Shown here: positions 1 through 14,500 of the stretch, one piece after another
How the letters are laid out: each line of letters opens with the position of its first letter
Position numbering within the stretch: position 1 is the first letter of the stretch
Assembly: GCA_034440635.1 (NCBI GenBank)
Contig: JAOTON010000043.1
Location: 496,001 to 560,000, forward strand
DNA from: Lepas anatifera
Taxonomy: Eukaryota > Arthropoda > Thecostraca > Lepadidae
DNA length: 64,000 nucleotides
Direction of reading: 5' to 3'
The notes under the pieces: model-generated
What the model saw: only the letters and a program-made list of their open reading frames with translations
Database searches by the model: none
Told to the model about the DNA's origin: nothing
Translations under genes and position numbers: made by a program

Positions 1-3000
1 TCAATCACAGGGTCTGATGTGTCTGGTCTATGTGATGTGCAAATTTGAATCGCAGGGAAAAGCAAACCAGGGCCCAAAAAGTGTTCAGTGTGTCACCATT
101 GACAATATCAAACCATAGATGTGTCCCAGACCATGCGGAAAAATTTGGCACGTTTTATGTTTGTAGGATACCAATGGATACTCCTGGACTATCTTAATTT
201 TTTAATAAAAGGTGCCAATTTTGGCGATTTAGTCCATTATTGGTCTGGAGTAAACATGTCGCTTATTTATGTCACCGTACCCAGCTTGGGCTGTCACCAT
301 TTATAATGCCAAAATGGTTTTTTACCCTGAAGCAAACAGATGATGGCGTTGAAACTACACAAACAAAGAGAATTCGCCGCAGACAGCCACGCCAAAGAAT
401 GTGATGTCGTAATCAGTGTAGGACAACTAGAGTGCACAAGTCGTCTTTATTGTAACACGAGGACAAAAAAATTGTAGGGTCTGATCGAATGCTGCAGCAA
501 ATTCACCTCACTATTTTTCTTCCGGTAACACTATAGCTTACTGACTTTTTTACATGGCTTGGATACAACAATGGAATACCGTAACGACAATGCAAATAAC
601 AATTTCAGCCGGGCAGCAAAAACAAAGACCCCACATGAATCACGTGTGGACAATAATAGCAAACAGAGGCAGCACGCTTCCAAGAATAGTCACCTTCGCC
701 GTGCCTCTCATAAACAATTCAAGCCTCGCCCCTCACACCAGTCCGCACACGCGGCAAGACATTACGGTCCCAACAGAATCGATATATGGCCTCAAACTAG
801 CGCCTAACAAAGCCCGCCAAAGCGGCGCGGCGCCATAATCCTGTTTTGGTCGTCACTAACAGCAGACCATTAATCGCTGAGTCTTAACACGGCGTGACTG
901 TGACACCCTCCTGGGAAGGCGCAGTCACCAGAGCTTGATAAAAGCTCGTAAATCCCGAGCGTTAAAGTCACCAGGCTATAGAACGGTGACTAAGGTGACA
1001 CGCCTAATTATTTGGTTCTCTTCTGCGCCAACCCCAGCCCGGCGTGTCTTGAGAAGACACCAAAAGACGTTTTTCACGATCGCTATCATTGTTTTAATAC
1101 ACATAGATACACACAAAGTTGGTGATTTGGTGACAATTCCACGAATACTTCCACAAGCCTTTGAAATTTGGTACCAAATATCTAATAACCTTTGGGATTT
1201 ATTATACAAAATATATAATAATCTAAGCCTTTGGGATTTTCTACCAAATACCTGATAGCTCAATGTATTCAAAAATGATGGAGATCAGAATATTTGCCAC
1301 AGAAAACACGCCTACAGTTTCAGAGTGACATTCACAGTTGAGCGCCGCGTGCGACGCCCCAGGAGCCGCCCCGACCACGGACGACACCTCCAGGCCCCAC
1401 CCGTCGTTGGGACGAGCAGCAGACTGTGGCGTCGGAGGTGGCGGGGAGGACGACCGGGCGCTACATATCGACGCCGCGCCACAATCTATCACGGCCGGCT
1501 CCCACAGTTACCGCCGCCGCCACCGCATCGGCCGCTGACTCACGAGTCACGGCCGCTGACTGGCGACTCAGTGGCCAGCGGTCAGCCAACGCAGTCCCTG
1601 AGTCACACGCGCAGGCCAGGTGAGAAAGTCACGGAGTGTGCGCGGGCCCGGGGTAGGGACTCCGGCGAAATAAATACCGTCGTTATCGACTGGGAGAGAC
1701 ACAGGGTTCCAATCTCACGGCATCGGCCGCTCCCATGGGGTCAACCATACATGGTTGATAATGGTGAATTATCTCTTTATCATCGCCCGGACTAATATTA
1801 AACAAAGAAATAGCCTATCCAGCATTCAAAACTTTAAAAAATAAAACAAACGAATGCACAACAAAGCTCCATCCTTTGGATCGTCTTCTGTGATCTTTAG
1901 CGTCCATCGCCGACAGACGGTAGGTGATAGCCTTGGCTGTCGTTTAGCACCGCTCGGCAATGCGAACTCCGACTCCAATAGTGAACGGTATCATCCTAGT
2001 GGTGCACTCGCAGTCGTTCAAAGCAGTTTACCAAAATATCAAAATCAAACCGGCAAAAAACGATACAAGCTCCAACATTACCATCACCCAACGCGTAGTT
2101 CTAGGAACGGCGCGGCTCAGCCTAGAGTCTACGCGATTTTCAAAAATTCGCACGATGCTTTAGATTGTCTTCCACGGTATGGCTCCTGTCACAGGCGAAT
2201 AAACACAGACAGAGTTCTATCACAGTGCAGGCTTCCTCCGCGATCGTTTCGCCAGTCTCTCTGACAGGGAAACGGATTTCGCCTTCAAGCCGACTAATCG
2301 CCTGTCAAAACGGGCGCGAATGACGCCCATTCACACTAATGGAGGCAAGAGGTTCGGTGTAGAGACCAACACCTGCCGCCAAACAACCAATCCTACTGAC
2401 AGCGTCACTCCAACTCAGACCGACTGAAGGAACAACAAACCAGGCACGGTGGACAGCTACCAGGCAAGGGCGCTCGCTTGGACAGAAACAATTCAGCTGC
2501 TTTAAACAGTGCAACACTTCTAACTCCGGGGGTGGCCCGGCGTCTGAGTAATGGCGACGGAGACGATACGTCAAAATACGACAGAACATGCTCAGCGACC
2601 CCGAGAACGAGGTCAGAGGCGGAGGGTGGAGAACAGTAGCGGCCCTGTCGCCCCGGGCACCGCGTGACGTGTGACGCCGACACCGGAGCGACGTACGGCC
2701 GTGAACGACTCAGAGGCTCACACCGGCAGGCCTGTCGGTGAGCCCTGCCGAGCCCCGCTGCCGCGACACCCCCATTAGAGCCGTCTCCGCCAAGGCCCGC
2801 GGAACAATGGCCGAACTGTCGCGGGAAGTGGCACTGTTCTGCCACTTCCAGAGGACAGCGTGAGGCGACGTGGCCGAATCCCTTCCCGGTATGGATTGAA
2901 CACCCAGAAGAGATTATACGCCTCACACCTCCACTTATGTAGGAATGTGAACTGTCTGTATCTTCTGTACATCCTCTCACTATTTCTGTCCAGCAAGTGC

Positions 3001-5352
3001 GCCTTTCAGCCGTTCAAAAACTAATCAAATTTCCTGTTTTGCTGATGTCAAAGACTCGTCATATCGCCATCGTAGCATGCAACCCTTTCAACAAGGACAG
3101 GCGATTTGGATAAGACAGTTCATTCGGCCGTGACAGCACGCAATAGGTGATGCCTCACCGACTCCGCTCCCTTCCACGGTAAACATCTGGTTTTGCATGA
3201 TACCAGCGACAGGCACGCACCACTGGTACTTACATAACATCCAGCAATAGGGAGCGCCCGAAGCCGGGTGGTTCACTATCTATTTAAGTCCGCTACCTCG
3301 CTAATAGCGAACTTAGGTAAAGGTTCCATACACACCACGCCTAATACAAAGCCGCAAGTAAATACTTGCGGACCCTCCAAATAGTAGCGACTTGTATGAC
3401 CATAAAGAAGCGGAGTAGCGGGCAGCAGTTTAGCGATTCAAAAGAAGCAGCGCTGGTGGTTGTAGCGATTTCAGTAAGCCGAGTTAGGGCAAGTAGCCGT
3501 GGCGGTTGAAAAATATTGGAAGCAGCACCCACCTCTGGAAATTCCGCACTGGAAGCACTGGACGCAAGGCACCACACAAAGGAAAAGACGCAAAAGGCAT
3601 ATAAAACACGAGTGTTTATGCAAAGGCCTTATTTCTGGTCTCATCACATGGTGAAACATAAAAGGGACAAACATGCCCCACATAAAAAGTTTTTGGCAAC
3701 TTTGAATATTTCTGTCGTGGATAGGAATTACATCTTGCACAGAGATTCCTATTGGGGATACGCATACATTGGAGATACCCTTTCATTCCTCCGTAGGTCA
3801 TCTATGCCCGAACAACAAGAATATTACAGGATATTGTTTGCTTTTTCCGACATTACACCTGTGAATTTTTCAACAAAACAAAATCAAAGTCTAGGCCCGA
3901 GACCAAAATCCACAGTGGCCACGAATGGCTGTCAGGCGATACCACTCATTAGAACTCATACAAGCTTATCCCCGACATTACCCCTCAGCCTCAGGGCAGA
4001 TCCCTCACCTGTTGCCTGTTGTTGGGCGAGAACTGCAGCATGGTGGAAACGTGGAACATTATCTCATTCTCCTGGTACTGGGCATACACCGAGAACTGGC
4101 CCGTAGAGTCGGCTGAAAGCATGAAACATGACGTCAGGACGACGAACCTGGCTCACCACCGGCCACAGCATACTTCTGTTGACCAGACTAGCATTCCTGC
4201 GGTGGATGGCAGAGGGGATGTTTTCAAACACGTGGTGCTCAGTCGGCTGGTTCTCTACCAGCAGACAGGTGTTGCGGTTCAGATTAAATACGGCGGACTG
4301 AAAACACGCAACTGATACCCGCCGTGCTCTTTGGAACCGAAATAACCCCTGGTATAATTACAGAGGCTGGAAGTGCCGACGCACTAAGGAAGTACATGGC
4401 CACGAACGTCGCCCGTGGCAAAAAGCAGGGCGGGGGGGGAGCTAGTGGAGCTTTAACTCTTCGGTGAGAGAAAACTTATCTCGCTAGATAAAAAAACTGC
4501 AGATTCGGGTCCCTTGTTCCCTTTTGCTCAGCTCGTAAACTTCTGTCAGATAAAGGCCCATTGGAAAATTCAGACGAGAAGTGTTGGAAGCGGGTCCCTC
4601 TGGTCCCCCTATAGTGACGGCCATGCAGAAGAGTATAACCTTCGTAATAGAAGCAGCATCTTATCTTGGGTTGTGATGCCCAGACTGCCTAACTGGAAGA
4701 TTGCATGAATTCCACAGCAACATCTATCCATCAGAAGTGGCGCTTTGGATCAGACTTCCGACCATGATATCGATCGATCACCAATTTCCATTTCGTTCAG
4801 CCAATATAACGGCTTATTAGATCAGATAACACGTCTGTGATTCAGAACGCGCGAAAACCCGCCGCGGGGCACGGCGGCTCCTCGAGCCCGGCAGCCTTGG
4901 CTGTCTTCACAAGCCCGACAAATAGCGATCGGACCGATGATAGCGACAGCGGCGAAGCTCCGCGGCGACGGAAGCTCGGCCGTCATGTTCGACCGGGATG
5001 CTTGGGAGGCGTGACTGCTCGTGAGTCAAAGTCAAGGACAGGCCGTGTTTGTAGGCACGCCGGGAAGCCGGTGTGTGGATGACAGGCGTATGTGGATGAA
5101 GGTATTTAGGTCGTCTCAAGTACGTCGCATCCCAGCTGGAATCGGGAATGAATAGGCCATAGCAGAGAACAAAATGCACCTCGCTTGGCGCCAAAGGGTT
5201 TATGAATGAAATTAGCTATAATATTACCCTTGTCGATAATTTGTTTTCATTGTAATATTCAGTTTCTCTTTAAACGACTCGAGACCTTGATTGAAGCCTG
5301 TGAAGTCTTGACAGCATCATCTCCAGCATGAGTTCACGCCAGACGTTCTCAC
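1..5352 (-). other. SIPA1L intron 6 (partial)
   Basis: This lies after the exon 6 donor and runs off the window. I searched it for the next conserved RapGAP exon and found none. Open frames here (for example 3516-4106 plus) have no family resemblance. No transposon with clear ends was recognised. Confidence 0.7.
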
Positions 5353-5509
5353 TTTTGTTGTCGAGTCCGGCCTTGTACTTGTCGAAGCCTTTCAGACGGA
5401 CCCTCTGTCCCAGCATCTCCAGAAACTCGTCCAGCGCCGGTCCCGACTCCTCGTTGTTGTACATCTCTTCCTCTGTGCTCTGACCGGCCCGACAGTACAT
5501 AATGCCCAC
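5353..5509 (-). CDS. SIPA1L: SIPA1L coding exon 6 (start of RapGAP domain)
   Basis: This 157-base exon has acceptor CCTCAG|G at 5509 and donor AAAA|GTGAGA at 5353. It gives 52 codons plus one base. It encodes [20 protein letters not shown], then a [20 protein letters not shown] segment, and ends with DNK. This is almost identical to vertebrate SIPA1L and is the beginning of the Rap_GAP domain. The catalytic Asn of RapGAPs (in an HIGND-type motif) falls in the next exon, beyond the window. The alternative reading past the donor (SENVWREL...) departs from the family and is intron. Confidence 0.95.
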
Positions 5510-8500
5510 CTGAGGAGACACGCGCAGGTGGGTGAGTGGTGGCCACTGTCCAAGCCTTTGCAAGCCGTCATGTTTCAGGTGTTAAACTGCAGGTGAACAA
5601 AATGGACAGGGAGAGAATGTAGAGGACGTAACATATGTCAAACATCATACCCAGCTATCCAATACAGTCTAGATCATTAAAACGATGTGCTGAGACACAT
5701 TTTGCAACGATTGTCATACTTTGCATCTTAGTGCTATTTCGTCTCCGTAAGAATTGAAAGTCAGCGCAATGGTCAGCATCACAGGAGCAAGGCAAGTAGG
5801 GGGATTCGATCTGCGCTGATATGACTGACATGACAAAACTGACGCCCCGGAAGCTCAGTTGGATTGTGCTCCGGTCCGCTAAAAAAACCGTACAGTGGCA
5901 GTGCACCGGTGAAACCTGGAATTGGTTCCCCTGAGACGCTCCAGCGCTCAATATTTCCACGACGTATGTCGGCTGGCAACTGACTGGTGAGAGGCTGTCC
6001 TGAGCCGGAGAGGCTGGCCCTGAGCTTTGTGGGACGTCACGCTTTTGCGTCTAAATTAACTCATCATAGCGAGGGGACGTTAAAATTTGGCCTCTAAATC
6101 AACCTCTGCAGCTATATTGATAAATTAGCCCACGAGCATTGATCTTTCCCAATATGGGATTTGGGTGATCGAGGCCTCACTTAAGTGGGGCTTCGATCCC
6201 AAAAGTCGAGCCAGCAATAATAGGACAAAATTTACAAAAAAATGTCACAACAATTTCACCATCAAGAAGTCTAGCTCGAATAGAGTCTTCTATTTTTGAC
6301 GGTTGCAGTGAAGGGGGAGAGATGATTTGGCCGAGGTACGAGCCCGTCATAACGAGGGTTAGAAGCCGCCACGGTGAGGACTGTGACCATCGGAACGATA
6401 CGCCTGGCGTTCCCTTTCTGACTCCTTTAGAAACCGGACTCCTCTGAAAACCTGAATCCTCTGAAAGCCGCCACGCTCTCCTCTGTTCTGGTATTGCATC
6501 TGGTATTCCGGTATTGGCGGTATTGGTGGTTCTGGTATTGGTATTGGATGATTTTCTGTATTGGAATAGGAGATTTGGCAGCCGGGCTGCGTCCCGGCAC
6601 TGGTTACAAACTTCCTGTTGATGAGGAACAACGCTGCTAACGAAGTCTCGGCGCTAAGGCGGGCCGAGTCTCAGCGCTGAGGTCAGCACGTTCTCAACAT
6701 CAGCAGAGAAATGGCAGCCACGCAGGCAAGTTGGACCAGGTCAGTTTCAAGGCATTCTCACCACGGAAAATTGACAGAAAGTATGACACCGAACAATAAA
6801 CTCGGCCCGTTTCCACCTGATTGATGCGTTTCTCTGCCTGGATATTTCATGCTTTCGCTTAAAAGCCAGTCCATTCTGTCCAGCGACAACCCGGGTGCAG
6901 TAAGTATGAGCGATTCACACAAAAACAACAAATTGTGGGAGTCGCGCTCTGGGCCGTGAAGAGCGATGGGCCAAGGAAAGAGTGGTCACAAAATGTTATT
7001 AATATGATCGACATGTAGGGTCGTTCGTGACTTCGTTACAGTGGGTGGGCAATTACCGCTTATGTCGCTACTTGAACATGGCACTTGGCACGAGGTGTGG
7101 ACAAAACCAATTCTCTTCAATTTTGTATTAATGGAAGAGTAATCTTAATACTAATTTTGCAGTATCCCAGGACTGGCTTCGCGTTGGGGTGTTGAGCGTA
7201 AATGCCATATTGGAAAATATAGTCGGTGAGTGGAAAATGCAAAGAGTTGAAATATTGTGTGAAATGTCAATAAAAACCCCCATTCAAACTATTCTTTAAA
7301 GTTTAACAAGAACTTTTCGTCAAGTTCCCTTGCTATCATACCTTTCATGCGTTCATAAGCACCAGGATTACTAAAATGTACTACAAAAGCTCTGCTAGAA
7401 AAGTGAGTAGCAAATTGAGTAAAACTAATACAGAAGTCAGTGGAATTCAGCTTGGATTTGGTGCACTGCATCTAGGAGTTTTACTGCATTTTCAAGACAT
7501 ATTACGCGAAGGGTGTGGGCCCATCAAATTGCATTCCATCGTGAAAACATTAATCAAAAATAAACACGAGAATTCGCATTTCAAACATTCCGCCATGAGC
7601 CACAATCTGTTTAGAATCAAATGACGCGCACTCATAAACAAGCCCATATCTTACTCACTTCACGCCGTTTCCACGCCTGGCTTTGCATTGGGTAACAGAC
7701 CCTGCTCTTAGGCAGCCGCAGACTTCGATGCGACCGAGACCGACTATAAATAAGCACTGCGGCCTCCGAGAGCCGCACACTGTGTTGTGTGGGGAGGTGA
7801 CCTCATGGTGACCCGGCTGCCGCCATGTCACCGAGGGTGATGACCCCCACGTTGGTCTGTGACCTCATGCTAACTGGCCGGTCGTACGCACACATATCGT
7901 TAAGGGTGCATACGGAAATGTTCATTCATCGACACGCACCAGTTAGTGGCGGGATTTCACCTGCTGTTTTTGAAGGGAATCGAGCCAAATTGGAAAAAGG
8001 GGACGGAGTTGAGAGGGGGACAAACACATTTTGTCCCCCCCCCTCCCCTGGATCCACCGGCGGCGGTATATAAGTATTCGATAAACAAAAACACGCTGGT
8101 AGCTTCCAGTGACGACTGCGTTGAAGTACTGAACTTGCAACAGCCATATTCAAGCAGTGCCGAATAGAGACTGTCTGTTTATAGGACAGGGCATCACGGG
8201 CCGAAATCGTGCAAATCTATGTTTTTTAATCAAATCGGCAAAAAAGATTGCAAGGACAAACGAATTTACGCCCCTTGGATCCGTCCCTGGATAGAAGGAA
8301 GGTTTCTGAGCAGGCCGGCGGAGCCGGGCCAGCCCCGCAGCAGCAGCGGCGGCGCACGAAGAACGGCGGCGTTCCCACGGAAGGCCATTGAGAACGGAAC
8401 AGAGCGCTGCGGTGGTAACACGAAACAGGAAAACAGGCGTGCCCCGGGAATTCGGACACCTGCAGCGCGCAAACCGGACGTTCCTGGGTCAGAACGGTAC

Positions 8501-11500
8501 CCGCTCTGGAATATCCAGGCCAGCACTTCTTACCGCACAATCTGAACAGCCAGGTCGGCACTTCTCACCGAACAATCCATCAAAACTCAGCCCTCACAAA
8601 TCTACGTCAGCTTAGGTATACGAAAGGATACCTACAAAGCAAACAGCCTCAAGAACTAAGCTAAACATTTACTTCCGTTGTTCGCGCAGCAATCTGATTC
8701 GACCCCCTTACTCAGCTCCATCACTGCTCGCCCCCACCCTCCCCCACACCCCCACAGGCGCCGCAGTGTCCGACTGAACATCTCTCTCCCGTTGGGCGAA
8801 ACTGGGTTGAACCATCACCGATGCCATGTCTTCCGGCATCCGTACACGCCAGGCGTCGCCTTCCTGACCGCAAACCCGCCGCCGCCCCGGGCCATTTGCA
8901 ACTGTCGGCCCGAAATAACCGGCGTCGGCGAGGCGCCGTCGTCGGCGACGCACGTGCACCACTAGAGATGCCAGATTCTCTCCAGCGTGATACCCGACGG
9001 GTTCTATCACTTCCTTTCTTTTTAGCTCGGCAATAAGCTATCTCCTTTCATAAAACTGCTTGTGGTGACGAGCATACAGTTTAAAAGCTGAAAAGGCCAC
9101 TAGTTGTGTCAGAGTAGCATGACGGTAAGAGGTGGGGCGGGTAACCACCTGGCACGCACGCACTTCAGTACCTCGTCGGTATGCGGCAGTAGACAGCTTC
9201 AACCGGCTCAGCCTTTGATACCATGACGAGCGTCACGGTAGGCCCGCGCCGTGACGGTGCCCGTCACACAATGTAGGGTCGTGTGACAACGTGCGTATCC
9301 GATATGGCGGGCCAGGTCGGACAGCCGGGTCGGCAGCGAGTGAAAAACAGCCGAGCGAGCGGAAATGCCGCGCGGGTGGCCAGAACTGGGTCGCGTAATT
9401 TGCGGCAGGTCGTCCGTGCAGTCCTACTGAGTCAGAGCGCGCTTACAACGTCACCGTGAGACCAGTTATACACATCCGAGTCGACAAATCTGAGCCTGAG
9501 GACACATCACGAGCCCCGACCACTCACGTACTCACACCCTGCTGCCTTCAGTGCTTCCCTGCCTTGAAGATTAACTTCCTCTCACCAGATCACGTACCAG
9601 TAGACACGTACAGAGCTCGATTACCTTGTAGCGGTTGAAGATGTTCTGCTCGTCCAGCTTCATGAGGTAGTCCTCGGTGCGAGGTTCTTGAACTGCCATA
9701 CGCAGGCTGAAACAGAGGAGCACAGACGTTAAAATTCCAGAGGTTCTTGAACTGCCATACACAGGCTGACACAGAGGAACACAGACGTTTAAATTCCAGA
9801 GGTTCTTGAACTGCCATACGCAGACTGAAACAGAGGAACACCGACGTTTAAAATTCCAGAGGTTCTTGAACTGCCATACGCAGACTGAAACAGAGGAACA
9901 CAGACGTTTAAATTCCAGAGGTTCTTGAACTGCCATACGCAGACTGAAACAGAGGAACACCGACGTTTAAATTCCAGAGGTTCTTGAACTGCCATACGCA
10001 GACTGAAACAGAGGAACACAGACGTTAAAATTCCAGAGGTTCTTGAACTGCCATACGCAGGCTGAAACAGAGGAACACAGACGTTAAAATTCCAGAGGTT
10101 CTTGAACTGCCATACGCAGACTGAAACAGAGGAACACAGACGTTTAAATTCCAGAACACGGACCACCACGATGTTTGAAAATGTCCGCCACCCAACTGCG
10201 GGAGCGACATGAAGACCGTGACAGGCCAGAGGATACAACAACGGCAACTGGTTGAATTACATTAGCACTAAATGCGACAACTCTGGATCCACAAAAACGC
10301 TCACTTCTACAATTCGCTATGGTACAGATTTGCATTGCCAGGGGACCCTTCACACCTTATTCTCTTCACAACCAGGCTTTTCCACGAAATGTTTCCACTT
10401 TACCGTGTAAAAATGGCAGCGGCGTCGCGCCCTCTTTACCATGCGCTGGTCTGTCACTGTTCGGCATGGTCGGCCGAGGGGAAACGACAGGCGGTTCAGC
10501 TAGCGCACAACCACGGATGGCTGCTGAAGAGAGGCAGCGACACGCGAAACCACGGTAAAGAATAACCTCTCCACCGAGCTAGGAAGGAGTCTGCGGTAAA
10601 AGTGCCGGCCAGTACCGCGCAGATCTGGAACGCTGAAGACGCTGACGGGTCAGCTGCACCGGTGCAATTTCGAATATGGCAAGCGTAGTCGCCAATGAGA
10701 AAATATACGTAGTATTTTACAGGTTTTCTTCGCGTTTATTCCTCACCAGCAAAGAGATCATCGGTTGTCACTCGTTGATGCCGGGTGCTTACGATAGGTT
10801 CGATTTGTAAAACCTTTCCTCGGCACCGGTCCACAGGTTTCCCTTTCGTGACCGAGACCGAGAGCGCGCCTGACGAGAGCAGGGCGAGCCGGCGCGTGGA
10901 CAGGCCAGTTACTGCGTGGCCGGTGGTAATGCGTCTGCACCGCTCTCCCTCTCCATCTCGCCCTCCCCGCCAGGGCGCCACCCACGCCGCACCCGCGCTC
11001 GTGATAGCAGCACGCCGCCGCCACCGCCGCCGCCCGCCCCGCCGCGTCACGAGCGTAACCCCGCGGCCACGCAGCCGCACCAGAACAAGTCACCAGTGTT
11101 CGTCCGCCACGAAAACAAAGACGGCTGGTCTCGCCCAGACTTCCTGCCGCTCGCTCGTTTATTTTTACTAGCATTAATCTAAGCCACGCTAAACTCCTTC
11201 TTGCAGGCGCGCTCACTGTTTTCCTTCCCGTAGTACTAAACGTTTGAGTTGAATTTCCTCTCCTGGAAGGATAAGACACTGGTTTTCCTTCCTTTCCTGC
11301 CGTGATTCCAATTGACCATACCTGTTTACCCAACGCGTAGGGAGCTGCAATATTCACTCACCATATTTTTCTCAAATAGTACCTCCAACATTCCAGCCGG
11401 ACAAGCCCGTTCACAAAACGGACTCCCTTTCGGCTATTTTTAACCATCGGCAGGGGACCCACCCCTGGGGCGGCGCGCACGCGCCCTCGTGACCTTGAGG

Positions 11501-14500
11501 CGCGGTCCCACGCTGCCGGAGGCGGTCGCCGTTTCGGCAGCGGGCGCACGTCCGGCTCACCGCAAAGTAATGCGTCCAGCGCTGGACAGTACATAGCCTG
11601 CTGGACCATACACAGTCTGCTGTATCTAAGCGCGAAAGCAAGCCCCACAGCTGGATGGATGGGAGGAGAAAACACACGCAATTACTCATAACAGATAGTT
11701 TACTTTTGTAGTGCTAAAAGAAGCAGACGTTGACCACGACGATCCACTTTATAGTTCTGCTTCCGATGCAACAGATAGATTTAATCTTAGCAGAACTGTC
11801 GTGCATGATGTGGAAGATGCATGAAACGTTTCTTTCACGAAAGCTACCTCAGTTACCTATGATTTTTAAATGGAATGTGACACCTTCACAATGGGATTTG
11901 AAGGGAGTTTCCATGTGTAAGAGCATGCCGAAAAACCACAATGCGGACATCAAATTTTCCAGAACTTATCGTTTGAATGAAAAAGGGTAAAAATTCAACC
12001 CCTTCGAACTTCAACTCCCCCGGGTAGTCACGTGGTATGAGGTGGATTTGAAAAGTGACGTCATGCTCAAGCCCCGATGCGTGGACACATTCATCTTGGT
12101 TAGACCTCTTTTAAACCTTGGCGCTAAATATAACTGGTACTGGCGGCTATAAACGCATACAACTCGCTTCGTTCATAAGTTTCAAACATGAAATATATTT
12201 TTACATAATCCGAAAATAATAACACAAATTGGTCAGTCCTTGTGTCACAACCATGAATAAAAATGACAGAAGTTGATCAGTATCCTTTTGGGTCCCATCA
12301 ATAGTCTCTTTTAGCTTAAAACGTTCCTTTTGTACTTCTCTCTATTTTTGGTCTAAATGAGCGTGTTTATCGCGGCACGGAACATTGCAGGATCGCAGGC
12401 TGATTTGACGTCAAGCCAATTTGGAGACCTTTGTACCTCTAATAGAGGAAAAAAATCATAAAACGAAATACTAGGCTTATTAACCATTTTTCAACAAGAA
12501 TCCAGTAAATTCAATAAGATTGTCCCTAAAACCACTCCAGTCTGGAATTGCAACAAACTATCACATTCTCTTTAAGAAACTCAAACCCCAAGCAAAACAG
12601 CCTTACGGCTGTTTTGCTTTGTTTTACTTGACCCAGTTAAGCAATCTGGTTTTTGCTTGCTTGGGGTTTTTGGTGAGGTTCTGATGACCCATACAAAACA
12701 TGACCTCGCCAACCGTGGTAGGCGGGGCAACAAAAGCGACACCCGTTTTTTTGCCATCCCCAAAGGCAGAGCCGAGCGTTCAAGCAATGATTTTGAGTAC
12801 CCCACAAGCCTACACGATATCGTGAAAACGATCAACGGATAGCAACCCACCTGCACGGTTTGAAGTCAAATAGCAATAGGTCTATAACAAACAGAGTGAA
12901 GAGCTGAGCGGATGGATCGACTCAAAAGCCTGCCACGAGCCCATGAGTGGTACCGAGCCAAGGAGGGACTGAGCTGAACCTCCAGCATGCACCGAAATCA
13001 CAGAGTTGCATCACAGATCTACTTGATCTACGCTTTAATCATTTTGAGGAACTTTACTTGATTCTTATCATTTTCGTAGTATTTTTGGCTAGCGTCTTAG
13101 TTCTCTGTCGCATATATTTCTCTTCGCTATCGTTTTTTGTAACTACTATGTACCTACAGTTCCGCGAGGGAATTAATTCGGACTAAATAGGGGTCCTACC
13201 CGAGCGCTGTGACCGACACGAGTAGAATGTGTCATGAGGTACTCTTCCAATGTTTTAGTGATTGATTCAGTTTAATGTTTTAGTGATTGATTCAGTTTAA
13301 TCTTTTAGAGAAGTTAATGTTTTAGCTTGAAAAAACTGGTTCCTTTTTGCCACTTTTAGAGACTTACCTCAGTCACTGACCTAACAACCTATCAAACATG
13401 TTACCCTACCCTTTTAAACTCCACAGAATGATGTCAGACAAGCTCACCGTCTCGCTGGCTGACAGCATCCCTGTAAACCCCCTCTTCAGGCTACCCAAGT
13501 GAGCGGTAACGACTTCGAATGGGAAATGACGCAAGCATCAGGGACCGGCAGAAGTCATTTGTCAAGACCGGTCGACACTGACGACCACCCGAGTTGCCGT
13601 AACAACTCTGCACACAAACGTCACCTCCAAATTGCCGCAGGACATTACCACGCGACGCCACATGACATCATCGGTTTCGATTGAGAAGATGCACGCCACG
13701 TGCGCATCCATCACTCGGCACCTCGTCGCTGGTAATTGATTTGCATACGCTGTTACTATCCACAAAGCGGAACATATTCTGGAGAGGCGGGAGCTGCTGG
13801 ACACTTTCCACAGAAGCAGAAACCCCTGGACACATGCTGCAGATGTATAATCTGCTGGACACATGCTTTAGGTGAATTTTCAGCAGTTTGGGACCGGTAA
13901 TAGATCATGAGCACATATTTTTGGGATTTTGATCACTTTCCCACTGAATGTTTTTTACACTTGTGTGTAACATTTGATAACGCCGTGGCACTCCTTCCTT
14001 CGCGTTACGCAATTTATGGGCGCCACATTACAGGCACTTACGATCAACATGTTTCTACACATAAATAAATATCGACAAATACCCCGTCTAATGGCAAAAG
14101 GAGCTTCAGCTCGGGGCCCCCGAAGATGTGTTTGTAAATAAGACCTTAGCTGAGAGATAACAAGGCCATGATTACGTCTTAAGCATCGCCATTTCAACGT
14201 CATTCATCAACCCAATTTCACACCGAAATTGGTAAGCGACGGAGCAAGTAAATCGCTAAATACCGACCATGAACCAGTAAAAGCGCCTAGAGCAAAGCAA
14301 TGCCCAGAACCCAAACCACATTTGGCATTCAAGGCATTGACCTCTTGGAATACAACACAAAAACTTCAGCCCCGAACGGAGTCCCCGCACTTAAAGGGAA
14401 TGTGGCACCTCGGTCGAATCCTGGAATTTAGTGTAATTAGGCGTACTTTTAGTCAAAAATAATGAAACCACTCATGATTTCTCTGAAATATGTACAATAA

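Noticed and set aside
3516..4106. 196-codon plus-strand frame in intron 6
   Set aside because: Its composition looks random, no domain is recognisable, and there is no sign of splice sites or conservation.
5270..5352. Extension of the exon 6 frame past 5353 ([13 protein letters not shown]...)
   Set aside because: A GTGAGA donor lies at the point where similarity to SIPA1L stops, so this is intron.
9681..10153. CRISPR-like array
   Set aside because: The repeats abut without unique spacers, the unit is derived from an exon junction, and the context is an animal gene.
9571..10247. Minus-strand open frames of 129-152 codons with [20 protein letters not shown] repeats
   Set aside because: They are translations of the 59-bp array. 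The unit is not a multiple of three, and only the first unit joins real exon 5 code.
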